From NCBI GenBank assembly GCA_950022295.1, contig OX465597.1:255813016-255877015 (forward strand): a stretch of 64,000 nt of DNA, written 5' to 3'. Each line of letters starts with the position of its first letter. Position 1 is the stretch's first letter. Both the position numbers and the translations under genes were made by a program. Below are positions 35,222 to 45,509 of this stretch, in pieces. This DNA comes from Bromus sterilis. Taxonomy: Eukaryota; Streptophyta; Magnoliopsida; Poales; Poaceae. The notes below the pieces were generated by a model. That model worked only from the letters and a program-made list of their open reading frames with translations. It ran no database searches and had not been told where the DNA came from.

Positions 35222-35527
35222 TAGGGGTGGCCGCGCCACCAGGATTCCTCGGAGCCTGGACGCCCCCCTCGGGCTCCACTTTTGCGTGCCTTCATGATTT
35301 CTCCAGAAAGTTCTTCCCTGCGGTTTTCAGGTCATTTGGAGATGTGCTGATATGCCCACTATGTGCACTTTTCCCCACTGATTCCTGCGTCTGCTGTTTC
35401 AGCACCAGAAAGTTGTAAATTGTGTAAAACAAGCCAAAAAACTATAAGGACATCATCAAAATATAAAATATATCAATGAATAAAGGTAAATTATGATACA
35501 CAATAGTGATGTATTATGGATGTATCA
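35222..35527 (-). repeat. Ath-C 5' LTR remnant, about 306 bp
   Basis: Read on the minus strand it begins TGATACATCC at 35527 and aligns with 6390-6694 of the 3' LTR, with visible divergence. It stops abruptly and joins RT sequence. It is followed on the right by the duplication GTGAG (35528-35532). So a deletion took out the rest of this LTR, the primer binding site, gag, protease and part of RT. Confidence 0.8.
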
Positions 35528-35532
35528 GTGAG

Positions 35533-36033
35533 CTCAACTTGCCCACTTGTCTTGGGGTGATAGGGTGAAGCAATTCTATGAGTGACATCATATTTGGCTA
35601 GATCTTTTATAAAAGTATCATGTGTAAAATGTAATCCTCCGTCAGTCATGAGGTACCTAGGTACACCAAACCTAGGGAAGATTACATCTTTAAGCATTTT
35701 TAAAGATGTCTTGTGATCATCACTATTAGTGGGGATTGCTTCAAACTACTTGGTGACATAACTAATCGCTTCTAGAATATGCGTGTATTTATTTGAGGGA
35801 GGAAAGGGCCCATAAAATCAAATCCCCGGCAATCAAAAGTTTCAACGACTAGAGAGTAATTCATAGGCATCTCATTTCTTCTACTAATAGTACCAACTCT
35901 CTGACACTCATCACAAGACAATATAATTTTCTATCATCTTTAAAGAGAGTGGGGCAGTAAAATCCTGATGGTAATACCTTATGAGCGGTTCTTTCACCGG
36001 CATGATGTCCTCCATAAGGACTACTATGACATT
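35533..36033 (-). pseudogene. Ath-A integrase, zinc-binding and catalytic core
   Basis: On the minus strand CHSSPYGGHHAGERTAHKVL begins the HHCC region, followed after a frame change by CDECQRVGTISRRNEMP, the core with FDFMGPFPPSNKY (first Asp), a TAG at a position where relatives have Trp, YLMTDGG (second Asp) and YHPKTSGQVEL. The reading resumes at 5235 beyond Ath-C. The right end is cut at 36034 by the Ath-D LTR. This is the oldest recognisable layer of the window. Confidence 0.85.
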
Positions 36034-36829
36034 TGATACGTCCCAAACGTATCTATAATTTCTGCTTGTTCTATGCTGTTTTGAGTGACATTTCTATGTG
36101 TTTTGCTACACTTTTATATCTTTTTACACATATTTGGACTAACCTACTAACTTAGTGCACCTAGTGCTAGTTTTTGTCTGCTGATGTCTGTAATTTGCAG
36201 GTTTTTTACCCATAATTACAGAGCCCCAAAAATTCCAAGAAAATCAGATAAAAAAGCAGCGTGACGGAAGCTTCCAGAGTACCGAAGGAGAGCCCGGGGA
36301 GACAGGCCCCACCCAGGAGGCCAGGTGGTGCGCCCTCCTACTAGCCACGACAACAAGGCTCCTGGGAGGTGGGGCCACCCACTAGTTCCCCTTTCGGCCT
36401 ATTTTTAGCGCTCGTTCCAAAAACCCTCAGGGATAGCCCCGCATCGCGAATTTCCTCTCTGTTCCGCCCTTGCCGCGCTTCCAAGACCGGGAGCACCAAT
36501 AGTCCTCTTCCCGGCACCCTGCTGGAGGGAGGATTAACCTCCAGGAGCTTCTCCACCACCATGGACGCTTGCCGGATGTGCCGTTAGTAGCTTCCTTGGA
36601 CCATGGGTCCATGACCAGTACCTGTAATTTGTTTACCCAGATTAGCTATTTTATCGTGTTTTGGGAGAAATCACTAGGGAACATCATGGGACCCCGGTCC
36701 ATATTTCCAGGACTATTTACACCTCCACTTTATTTATTGCTTTATCTCCTTTCATTTGCTATCGTCACCACTACTATTATCCCATGCGTTTGATCCTTTG
36801 TAAACGATAATGCCGGAGAGATTGACAGC
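36034..36829 (+). repeat. Ath-D LTR (Athila type), plus strand, truncated by Ath-E
   Basis: It starts TGATACGTCCCAAACGTATC and aligns with the Ath-B LTR (3473 onward), but lacks an internal part of about 600 bases after CCATGGGTCCATGACC. It is cut at 36829 by Ath-E; the continuation is outside the window. The left target candidate is ACATT (36029-36033). Whether it is a solo LTR or the first LTR of a full element cannot be told. Confidence 0.75.
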
Positions 36830-37391
36830 TGATACGTCCCAAACGTATCTATAATTTCTGCTTGCTCCATGCATGTTTTGTGTGATATTTCTATGATCTG
36901 GATACACTTTCATACACTTTTGATCATATTTGGACTAACTTATTAACTCAGTGCACCACAGTGTCAGTTCCTGTTTTTTGATTTTTTTCTATTCCAGGTT
37001 TCCCCCATATTAAAAGTGCTCAAAAAATTCGAGAAAAATCGGATAAAAAATTAGCGCAACAGAACCTTCCAGAGCCCCGAAGGAGGGCCAGAGGGGCCCC
37101 ACCTAGTTCCCAGGAGGCCAGCTGGCGCGGCCTAGGGTGGGGCCGCGCCGGGTGGCCGCCTGGTCACATGGAAGCCCCCTGGCTGCCCCCTTTCGCCTAT
37201 TTATTCCCCGTGACGCGAAACCCACGAGGACAGATCCCTTTTTTGCAATCTCACCTATGTTCCACCGCCATCGCGCTTCCAAGATCGGGAGCGCTAGCAG
37301 ACTTCTTCCCGGCACCCTGCCGGAGGTAGGATCGACCTCCGGGAGCTTCCCCTCCACCATGGACGCTTCCCGGATGTGCCGTGAGTAGTTT
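36830..37391 (+). repeat. Ath-E LTR (Athila type), plus strand, interrupted by Tek-2
   Basis: Another TGATACGTCCCAAACGTATC start, inserted in Ath-D after GAGATTGACAGC. It matches the first 560 bases of the related LTRs up to CGGATGTGCCGTGAGTAG. At 37392 it is cut by the end of Tek-2. Confidence 0.75.
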
Positions 37392-40300
37392 TGTCGGGAC
37401 ACGGAATATGCGTATGTAATTCCAGTCACAACTGAATCACATGGAGAGCCGAGAGCCGTACCCACTTGTCTAAGAAGACAAGGCCAAGCACAGAACACTC
37501 TCGGAAAGCATCGTACGTGAGGGGCATCCCATCCAGGATGGATGATCAACTGAGATGGGTCCTCATCGCCCGCTCACAAGTCTAAATGATTATGGGTGGT
37601 GAAATCCCATACTCATAGACAAGTCACCTCAACCATGTTATCGATTGAATCATAACCCTTACATAAAAAGACTCCAGCCTGATCACTTAGTCGGGGTCTA
37701 GGGCGGGCTCGATCATACAACAAAGTGTGCACGTGACAGAGTAGCGAGCAATCGCATCGCGATGCCCCAAGCTGCGCACATCTAAGGGCCACTTGGTGTA
37801 TAAAAGACCGCCAGCCAGATCACCACTAAGGTCTCAAAAACCTATACTAAGACATGCATGTTATAATCATACACGCAGCACACATGTCTAGTATGAACAA
37901 CAGGTATCATCACATAACTCTACAAAGTACTTCCTTATTGACTTACACATAGAGTACACAAAGATCACATGTCTGTGATCAACATTACATCATACAATGG
38001 AAGAAAATTAGGTCTGAGTACAGACAAGATTAACAAATGGCTTAGAGAAGCCATGTTCAACAAACGTGCCCTTCCACGAGGGACCAGACTGCTGTCTGGA
38101 ACTATACTAGCTTAGTCAACGTCGAGCTTCAGGAAGGTGACTCCATCGGGGTCTGGTTTCTCATCTAAAACATAGAATAAGCAAACGTGAGTACAAAGTC
38201 GTACTCAGCAAGACTTACATCAGAACTATACTACTCATGCTCAAGTTTCAAGGTAAAGGAGGTGGGGTTTCATCATGCAGAAGTGCCAGCTTTGACTTGG
38301 CTAGTCCTGTACTACGAGTACCAGACTTGAGGTAAGAAGCGTACACGAGTCCACTACCAAGTCTCCAACCAATACACCACTATGGATACTTCCTTGACTT
38401 CCCCACGAGCAGCACACCATAGCACTCACGCTTATCTTGCGAGTTTTAGAAGTATCAATTCAAGTTGTCTAATAATCAGGTACAGGTTCCAAGTAGTCCT
38501 TAACCGCGGATGCGGCTATTCGAATAGTTTTGTTAACCCTGCAGGGGTGTAAACTACACACACATGACCATCAGTTACCGCCTTTTGCTCGCCACCGTTC
38601 AAGAGGTGACAGCAAGGATGTTCACCACGACAGTTCGCTCACAACCGGTCTATCCCAGGAGTCGACTATCTAAGTTTGTCACCTCTCAAGAGTCCGGCCA
38701 GATAAACGATACGGACCCAGACAATGTAGGCAACCGAGACACCACCTGTGACAGATGGTTTCACTGCCTCACAGATCCACCCACATATCTAATATGATGC
38801 ATTCTTCATCGTTCTTTTTCTATGCATATGCCAAATGGAAAGCCCGAACTAATGTGACTCCTGGACGTCAATACGGATCAAGGTACTAGGCCGAGAGGGG
38901 TCAGTGAGCCCAATGTGTGGTTGTAATCTTTGTCTTGGATTACCACACAAGAAATCGGTGCTTAAGGCGGTGTTCAATGAGACAACCCACTATGTACTCC
39001 TACACAGCCTCTCATTGTTCACCTTGTATTAGGGTAGATTCACCGACACTTTTTCACCTTCATCAGTAACATGAACACAACCATCCTGACTCACAGATCA
39101 AAGTAACCTCATTGTAAACTCTAAGCATGCAATAAGCAGTAACAGTTGCAGGGGCCACATGATATCAATCAACTCCTATGTCAGCTAGGATTGTGGTTTG
39201 CTTACTACTGTGACAAGATGATAGGTCATGCATCGGATATGGGTTCAACTATGCGGTAGAATCGATAACAAGGTGATCATCCTAATCAATGCATAAGCGA
39301 GACCGAGAGGGAAGTCGGATTTTATAGACATGATCAATGGGGTTTTCTTGCCTTGCTGACGATCATGAGGTACTCGTCTTCTGTCGTGAAGTTAAACTCG
39401 TATCCGAGATCAACTCTACCGAGAAGATGCAAACACCGGAGCACTGAAAGTAATGCACATTCAAGATAATACAATGCACAATCAATATGCAAAACATAGC
39501 ATGGCAAGGTGCTGATGTGACCTATGTTTAAATTGCAACAAGTTAATTGAAGTTGATTTGAAAGTAAATTCAAACTCAAACTCCAAATGGTATTCAAATT
39601 TGGTCAACTTGCATTTGCTAATGTTTGTTCATTGAAAACCATGTGGTCATGTGTGTGATATGCTTCTGAGGTGTAAGTGATCATCTTTGCATTGCATTGG
39701 TTGAAGTTGGAATAACATTTGATTTAAATTTGAATTAATTCCAATTAATCCAAATAGCAAATGCTATTGGTCCTATTTTAAAATCAATTCAAACATAGCT
39801 GAAAGTTGGAAATTTGGATAGAGGATTTTGTCCTGATCATTTTTCATATATAAATCTTTTCATTTGGACTTATAGATTAAAAGATATTAATATTTGAAGT
39901 TTGACTAATTTCTGCAATTAACTGAATAAATTAATTGATTTCCTTTTACTGCATCAGCATGATGTCATGATGACGCAGGGGCTGGCCTGACATGGGGGTC
40001 CCACTGGTCAGCCTCTGTGGGTTAATTAGCTCTTTGTTTAATTAATCTATGTTTAGATTAGGGGCCCTGGGCCCAGTGTCAGTGAGAGGTGGTAGGGGGG
40101 GGGGTTAGCAGAGAGGTTAGGGCCTCTAATGGCGCGGGTCGCCGGACCACTGTGCCTCGCCGGAGTTCACGTCGGAGAAGGATTTAGGGCACGGGGGAAA
40201 GAAAGAAGAGCACGGGGAGGTGCTCCGCAACGTCGCGCATCTGTTGGGCTAGGCAGGGTTCAAGGAGGAGGCCTCATGCCATGGCTGCGACAAGGTGGCG

Positions 40301-41321
40301 GCGACCAAAGCCTCTGGTCACAATGGCGAGCTGAAGAAGGTCATGGGAAGAGGCGGGGAAGGGGGAAAAAGAATCTTCATGCTCACCAGAACGCGATGGC
40401 GCACTGGAGGCGACCGAAGGGAGGCCGGAGACGGCGAATTTGAGATCGGGGCTGACGGCGGCCGGCGGCGAGGATTCGATGCGAGAGTCGCCTGGAGTCT
40501 TCCTCGGCTTCGATTCGACCTGTAGCGTGATGAAGTCGACCACGAGGAGTCCACGGGACACGGCAGTGCAGCGAGGGGATCACGGCGGCCACGCGTGGGC
40601 GCGTCGGCGGCGTGACGGCATCTCGGGTGTGCGCTGAATTCGGCGAGAGAGGTAGAGGACCGAGCCAGCGAGGGGGGGGGGGAAAGATGGCCTGGAGCCT
40701 TCCAGCGTCTCCAGCGCGAGAGAGAAAGAGGGGGGAGGCTGTGCGCTAGCCAGAGGAGGAGGTGGCGCGCATGCCTCCAGTGCACGGCGCGGGCGTCTCT
40801 CCTCCTGGCACCGAGGAAGAAGACAAGGCGCTGGAGCTGGCTGGGCTTGATGGGCCTTCGCCCTAGGCGAATAGTAAGGTCTCCCTCTGTTCTTTATTTT
40901 TTTATTTTATATATTTCTGCTAATGTGTTGGCCTTGCTAATTTAATTAGCTAGTCATTTTTTTAAATGCCACAAATTTTTATGTGGGCTCACATTAAATA
41001 GTGCTAGCCACTTATAAATTTTGGGCACTTTTAAAATTCAAATAATTTGAACTTTAATTCAAATAGGGGTTTATTTAATTTCCAAAGCTCCTTTTTGAAT
41101 ATTTGAAAAATCCATGAGCATGGGTTTGCTACCAAATCACTTTATATGTGATCACACTCATTTATGTGAGTTTTCAAAAATGCAAAAGGAATTTTTGGAG
41201 CAACTTTTATTCTGGCCATTTGAATTAAATTCATCTGGGGGGTTTCTTCTCCCATTTTTGGATTTCTTTTGAAAATTTCACATGACGAAAAGGGGCACTT
41301 ACCCAAGTTGGGGTTGTGACA
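37392..41321 (-). repeat. Tek-2 3' LTR, 3930 bp, minus strand
   Basis: On the minus strand it starts TGTCACAACCCCAACTTGGG at 41321 and ends at 37392 (plus TGTCGGGACACGG). The start is preceded by a polypurine tract, so it is the 3' LTR. The target candidate at the left is AGTTT (37387-37391). A GC-rich leader block lies at about 40070-40870, with a possible TATA (TATATAAAA, plus 40905-40913) just upstream of it in transcription direction. Frames in the GC-rich block are shadows. The LTR is the same family as Tek-3, in the opposite orientation. Confidence 0.8.
38112..39415 (-). pseudogene. LTR-internal spliced small ORF, Tek-2 copy (out of phase)
   Basis: Middle exon 39415-39352 (64 nt) follows CATCTTCTCGGTAG and precedes GCAAGA; it encodes VDLGYEFNFTTEDEYLMIVS. 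The last exon, 38164-38112, follows CTATGTTTTAG and ends TAA, encoding EKPDPDGVTFLKLDVD when read in phase 1. The middle exon ends in phase 0, so the two no longer join in frame, presumably because of a small indel. Confidence 0.35.
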
Positions 41322-41340
41322 ACTCGCCCCCACTCAAAAG
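41322..41340 (-). other. Tek-2 polypurine tract
   Basis: The minus strand reads TTGAGTGGGGGCGAGT directly before the LTR start TGTCACAACC. It fixes the minus orientation. Confidence 0.8.
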
Positions 41341-41356
41341 AATCTCGTCCCGAGAT

Positions 41357-44205
41357 TCAGAAGTCGTCGGGAGGAAGGTGGGGGTACTCGGCACAGAGAC
41401 GGTCTTCTCTTTCCCATGTTGATTCTTTCTCGGAGTGATGTGACCATTGCACTTTCAGAAACCTGATCTTCTGACGACGAGTGACACGCTCTGCTGAATC
41501 AAGAATACAAACAGGGTATTCTCGATAAGAAAGGTCATCTTGGAGATCAAGCATTTCATGGTCGACTTCGCGGGTGGGGTCCCTGAAGCAACGCCTGAGT
41601 TGTGAAACATGGAATATATAATGTACTCGGGAAAGATGCGGGGGTAGTTCAAGTTGGTAGGGAACTTCTCCACGTTTATCAAGAATGCAGAAAGGTCCGA
41701 TGTAACGTGGGGCCAACTTGCCTTTGATACCGAAGCGTTGGGTTCCCTTCAGAGGAGTAACCCGGGGGTAAGCCTTTTCATCCAGATTGTAGCTTTCTTG
41801 CCTATGATGACGATCATAGTAGCTTTTCTGACGAGACTGGGCGGCTTTCAATCGATCACGAACAATGCGAACTTGCTCTTATGTTTCCTTGATCATATCC
41901 GGTCCAACGAATTGTCTTTAACCGGTTTCTGACCAGTTTAGGGGTGTTCGGCATCTTCGTCCATAGAGGAGTTCAAAAGGAGCCATGTTCAGACTAGATT
42001 GGAAACTATTGTTATAAGAAAATTCAGCAAATGGAAGAGATTTCTCCCAATTATTTCCGAAAGAGATAACACAAGCTCTGAGCATGTCTTCAAGAATTTG
42101 GTTAACCCTTTCAACTTCACCGCTAGATTGAGGGTGGAAAGCTGTACTAAAGGAGAGATGATTTCCAATAGCATTCTGGAAGCTTCCCCAGAATCTAGAG
42201 GTGAAAAGGCTACCACGATCAGAATTGATTTCCAAAGGAACACCGTGAAGAGACACAATTCTAGAGACATACAAGTCCGCTAACTGGCTAGCAGTTATAG
42301 ACTCGCGAACAGGAAGGAAATGAGCAACTTTGGAAAGTCGATCAATGACAACGAAGATGGCATCATTTCCTTTCTGGGTTTTTGGAAAGCCGGTGATGAA
42401 GTCCATACCGACTTTGTCCCATTTCCACTCGTGAATAGGCAATGGTTTAAGAGTACCAGCAGGTCTTTGGTGTTCTGCCTTAACGCGATGACAAACTTCA
42501 CATTCGGCAACATATCGAGCAATGTCTCTCTTCATCCTAGTCCACCGAAATCTCTGGCGTAGATCTCGGTACATTTTTGTGCTACCGGGATGAATCGAGA
42601 GGGGAGTGTCATGAGCTTCTTTGAGGATTAGTTGCCTTAGATCCTTATTCCTAGGTACTACCAAACGGTTTTCAAAGAATAACGTTCCTTTACTATCTAT
42701 GGAGAAACATTTAGCAAATCCACTAGCAATGTTCTCCTTGATCCGGCGAACACCTCCTGCACGCCTTTGGGCAACTATGATTTGATCCTCAAGAGTTGGT
42801 TTCGCCACCAAGGTAGAAAGAAATCCATGAGGAACAATCTCAAGATTGAGCTTGCGAAATTCCTCATGAAGAAGTGGTTGACACTATTGTAACATGAGCT
42901 TGTTACAATACGACTTACGACTTAGTCCATCAGCCATGACATTGGCTTTGCCTGGGGTGTAAGAAATTCCGAAGTCATAATCTTTTATCAACTCTATCCA
43001 ACGTCTTTGCCTGAGATTAAGATCTGGCTGGGTGAATATGTATTTGAGGCTTTGGTGGTCGGAATAGATTTCACAACGATTACCAAGGAGGTAATGTCGC
43101 CAAGTCTTCGGGGCATGAACTACGGCAGCGAGTTCAAGATCATGGGTAGGATAGTTCTCTTCATGTGAACGCAACTGGCGTGAAGCGTAAGCTACCACAT
43201 GACGATCTTGCATAGGTATGCATCCTAACCCTTGTCGTGAAGCATCACAATAGATCTCGAAATCCCTTTTGGTGTCTGGACGCGCAAGTACGGGTGCAGA
43301 AGTCAATCTTCTTTTTAGCTCTTGAAAGCTTTCCTCGCACTTGGAGGTCCATTGGAATTTCTTATCTTTCTTGAGGAGTTCAGTTAGAGGCTTTGCAACT
43401 TTAGAAAAGTTATCGACGAAGCGGCGACAATAACTTGCTAAGCCAAGAAAACTCCTAACTTGCTTAACCAATTCAGGTGGAGTCCAGTCAAGGACGGCCT
43501 GAACTCTCTCAGGATTGACAGCAATGCCTTTGGCAGAAATCACGTGGCCTAAGTAGGTCACTTCTGGTAGCCAAAATTCGCACTTGGAGAACTTGGCATA
43601 AAGGCGATGCTCTCGAAGTTTCATCAATACCATCCTAAGATGCTCGGCATGTTCTTCTTCGTTCTTCGAGTATATAAGGATGTCATCGAGGTAAACCACG
43701 ACGAACTTGTCCAAATACTCCATGAAGATTGAATTCATCATGCGTGAAAAAGTGGTGGGGGCATTGGTTAGACCGAAGGACATGACGGTAAACTCGTAAA
43801 GACCATAATGAGTAGTGAAATACGGTTTTGGAATTTCCTCGTTTCTGATTTTGATTTGATGATAGCCTAATCTCAAATCCATCTTGGAGAAGACAGAGGA
43901 TCCAGCAAGTTGATCATAAAGATCATTGATCCTGGGAAGTGGGTACTTGTTCTTTATCGTCGCTAGATTTAGCGGGCGATAGTCTACGCATATCCTTTCT
44001 ATTCCATCTTTCTTCGTTACGAACAGAACGGGGCAACCCCATGGCGATGATCTAGGGCGGATGAAGCCTTTTGCCAACAAAGCTTCAAGTTGGATTTTAA
44101 GCTCAGCTAACTCATGTGGGGCCATTCTATATGGGCGTCTGGATATTGGGGATGTGCCTGGTATAAGATCCGCTATGAATTCTGCACATCTGTCGGGTGG
44201 CTAGG
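41357..44205 (-). pseudogene. Tek-2 pol: RT, RNase H, integrase and chromodomain, nearly intact
   Basis: A single minus-strand frame has only three nonsense codons: TAG at 42884-42886, TAA at 41918-41920 and TAA at 41879-41881. RT has VVYLDDILIYS with both Asp. RNase H has FEIYCDASRQGLG. Integrase has the zinc-binding Cys pair (CEVCHRVKAEHQRPAG), the first Asp (VGMDFITGFP), the second Asp (INSDRGSLF) and the Glu region (HPQSSGEVERVNQ). A chromodomain-like tail (ILDSAERVTRRQKIRFLKVQ, then WERED) precedes TGA 41357-41359. The N-terminal RT, protease and gag are missing: similarity fades at about 44205. It is a Tekay-type chromovirus. Confidence 0.9.
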
Positions 44206-44387
44206 TTTAAGGGGTTGGATCTCTAGATAGCTTCCTAGAGGATGACCAAGGTTTACTAAGGCTACAACAGATATGTCAGAGTAGCAAAGTACCCCAACAC
44301 AATGGTTAGTGTGGTTCTTCTGGCTAGAAGACATCTAAACTGGGAGGAAGAACTGCAAACGAATCACTATAGGTTTCTAGAAGAAAA
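44206..44387. other. Unassigned 182 bp between Tek-2 pol and the Tek-3 LTR
   Basis: The RT frame runs into stops here and no protease-like sequence is visible. It may be degenerate Tek-2 sequence or a remnant of another insertion. The five bases before the Tek-3 LTR are GAAAA. Confidence 0.4.
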
Positions 44388-45504
44388 TGTCAGAACCCCA
44401 ACTTGGGTAAGTGCTAGGGTTTGAGTGCCCCTTTGCATCATGTGAAAATTTCAAAAGAAATTCAAAATTGGGGAAAAGAAAAGCCCTAGAGAATTTAAAT
44501 AAATGGCCAGATAAAAATCTTTTTCCAAAAAACATTTGAACATTTGGAAAATTCCTATAAATAATGGTGATCATTTAAAAAGTGGTTTGGGTTCATTCCC
44601 ATGCCCATGGAATTTTCTAAAATTCAAAAAGTGCCTTGGAAATTAAATTTGACTATTATTTGAATTAAAATTCAAATTATTTGAATTTAAAAAATGCCCA
44701 AACTTTGTGAGTTGCTATCTATATGCATTACAAGTCCACATAAAAATTTGGAGCATTTAATAAAATGCCTTGCTATTTTTAATTGGGGAAAAACAAAATA
44801 ACAGAAAAAGAAAAAAAAAGAAAAAGAGGTTTACCTGGGCATATGGCCCAACTCATCCCCCTGGCCCATTAGCTCGGCCCAGCCCAACCCCCAGCTTGTC
44901 TTCTTCCCCAAGCTCCTCGGTGGCAGCCTGGGAGCAAGCCGACGACGCCACCGTGACGACGAGGGCCTTCTAGGCTCTCCCTTGCCCTCTCCTGGCGCCA
45001 CGCAGCAGCCAGAGACCCCCCCGCACTCTTTCCCCCTCTCCCTGTAGCTATCTCCCCTCGCCGGATTCTTCACCAGCCGAGCGCACCGGAGAGCACTGCC
45101 GCCGCGCAAGCGTGTCCAGCATCACCAGCGCCCTCCTCTTCGTCGCGCTGCCGCAGATCAGAAGCCCAGTCGGCCCCGAGTCGCCGTATTCGTCGTCGAC
45201 GACTCGCCGGACCCGCACGAGCTCGTCGTCAAATTCGTCGTCACCGCGCTCCCCAAGCCCTAGCCACCGGCTCCTTTTTCATCAGGGTGAGCTCCCCGTC
45301 GTTTCACCCTAACCCCGGCCTCTCCCCGTGGCCCGTAGCTAGATCTCGCCGGAGCAGAGCCACGGCCGCCGCGCAAGTCGACGCCGCCGTCGCTCCAGAG
45401 CTCCCCTGTGGCCTCTGCGTGCTCCACTTGATGCGGACGAGCACGGGGCACATCCCAGTGCAAATCCCGTGCCCGCCCGTGGCCATTTGGGTAACTCCGG
45501 CAAG

Positions 45505-45509
45505 GCTCC
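45505..45509. repeat. Target site duplication of Sire-1 (left copy, GCTCC)
   Basis: GCTCC at 45505-45509 is repeated at 56192-56196, flanking TGAAAG...TTTCA. Confidence 0.9.

Larger units (their letters stand above)
5241..35527 (-). mobile_element. Ath-C: defective Athila-type Ty3/gypsy element, minus strand, interrupted by Tek-1
   Basis: Both ends are LTR-derived and flanked by GTGAG. In transcription order (right to left) it has an LTR remnant (35527-35222), truncated RT and RNase H (35221-34432), the Tek-1 insertion, the RNase H to integrase linker and zinc-binding domain (9740-9356), the integrase C-terminal domain (9355-9068), a 154-codon ORF (8837-8373), an untranslated region and a complete 3' LTR (6694-5241). 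Two deletions are evident. One removes most of the 5' LTR, gag, protease and the N-terminal RT. The other removes the integrase catalytic core. The element can no longer move by itself. Its insertion site is the integrase gene of Ath-A. Confidence 0.85.

Noticed and set aside
41321..44388. Reading the Tek-2 and Tek-3 LTRs as the two LTRs of one element
   Set aside because: LTRs of one element must be in the same orientation. These are inverted, and the polypurine tract fits only the left one.
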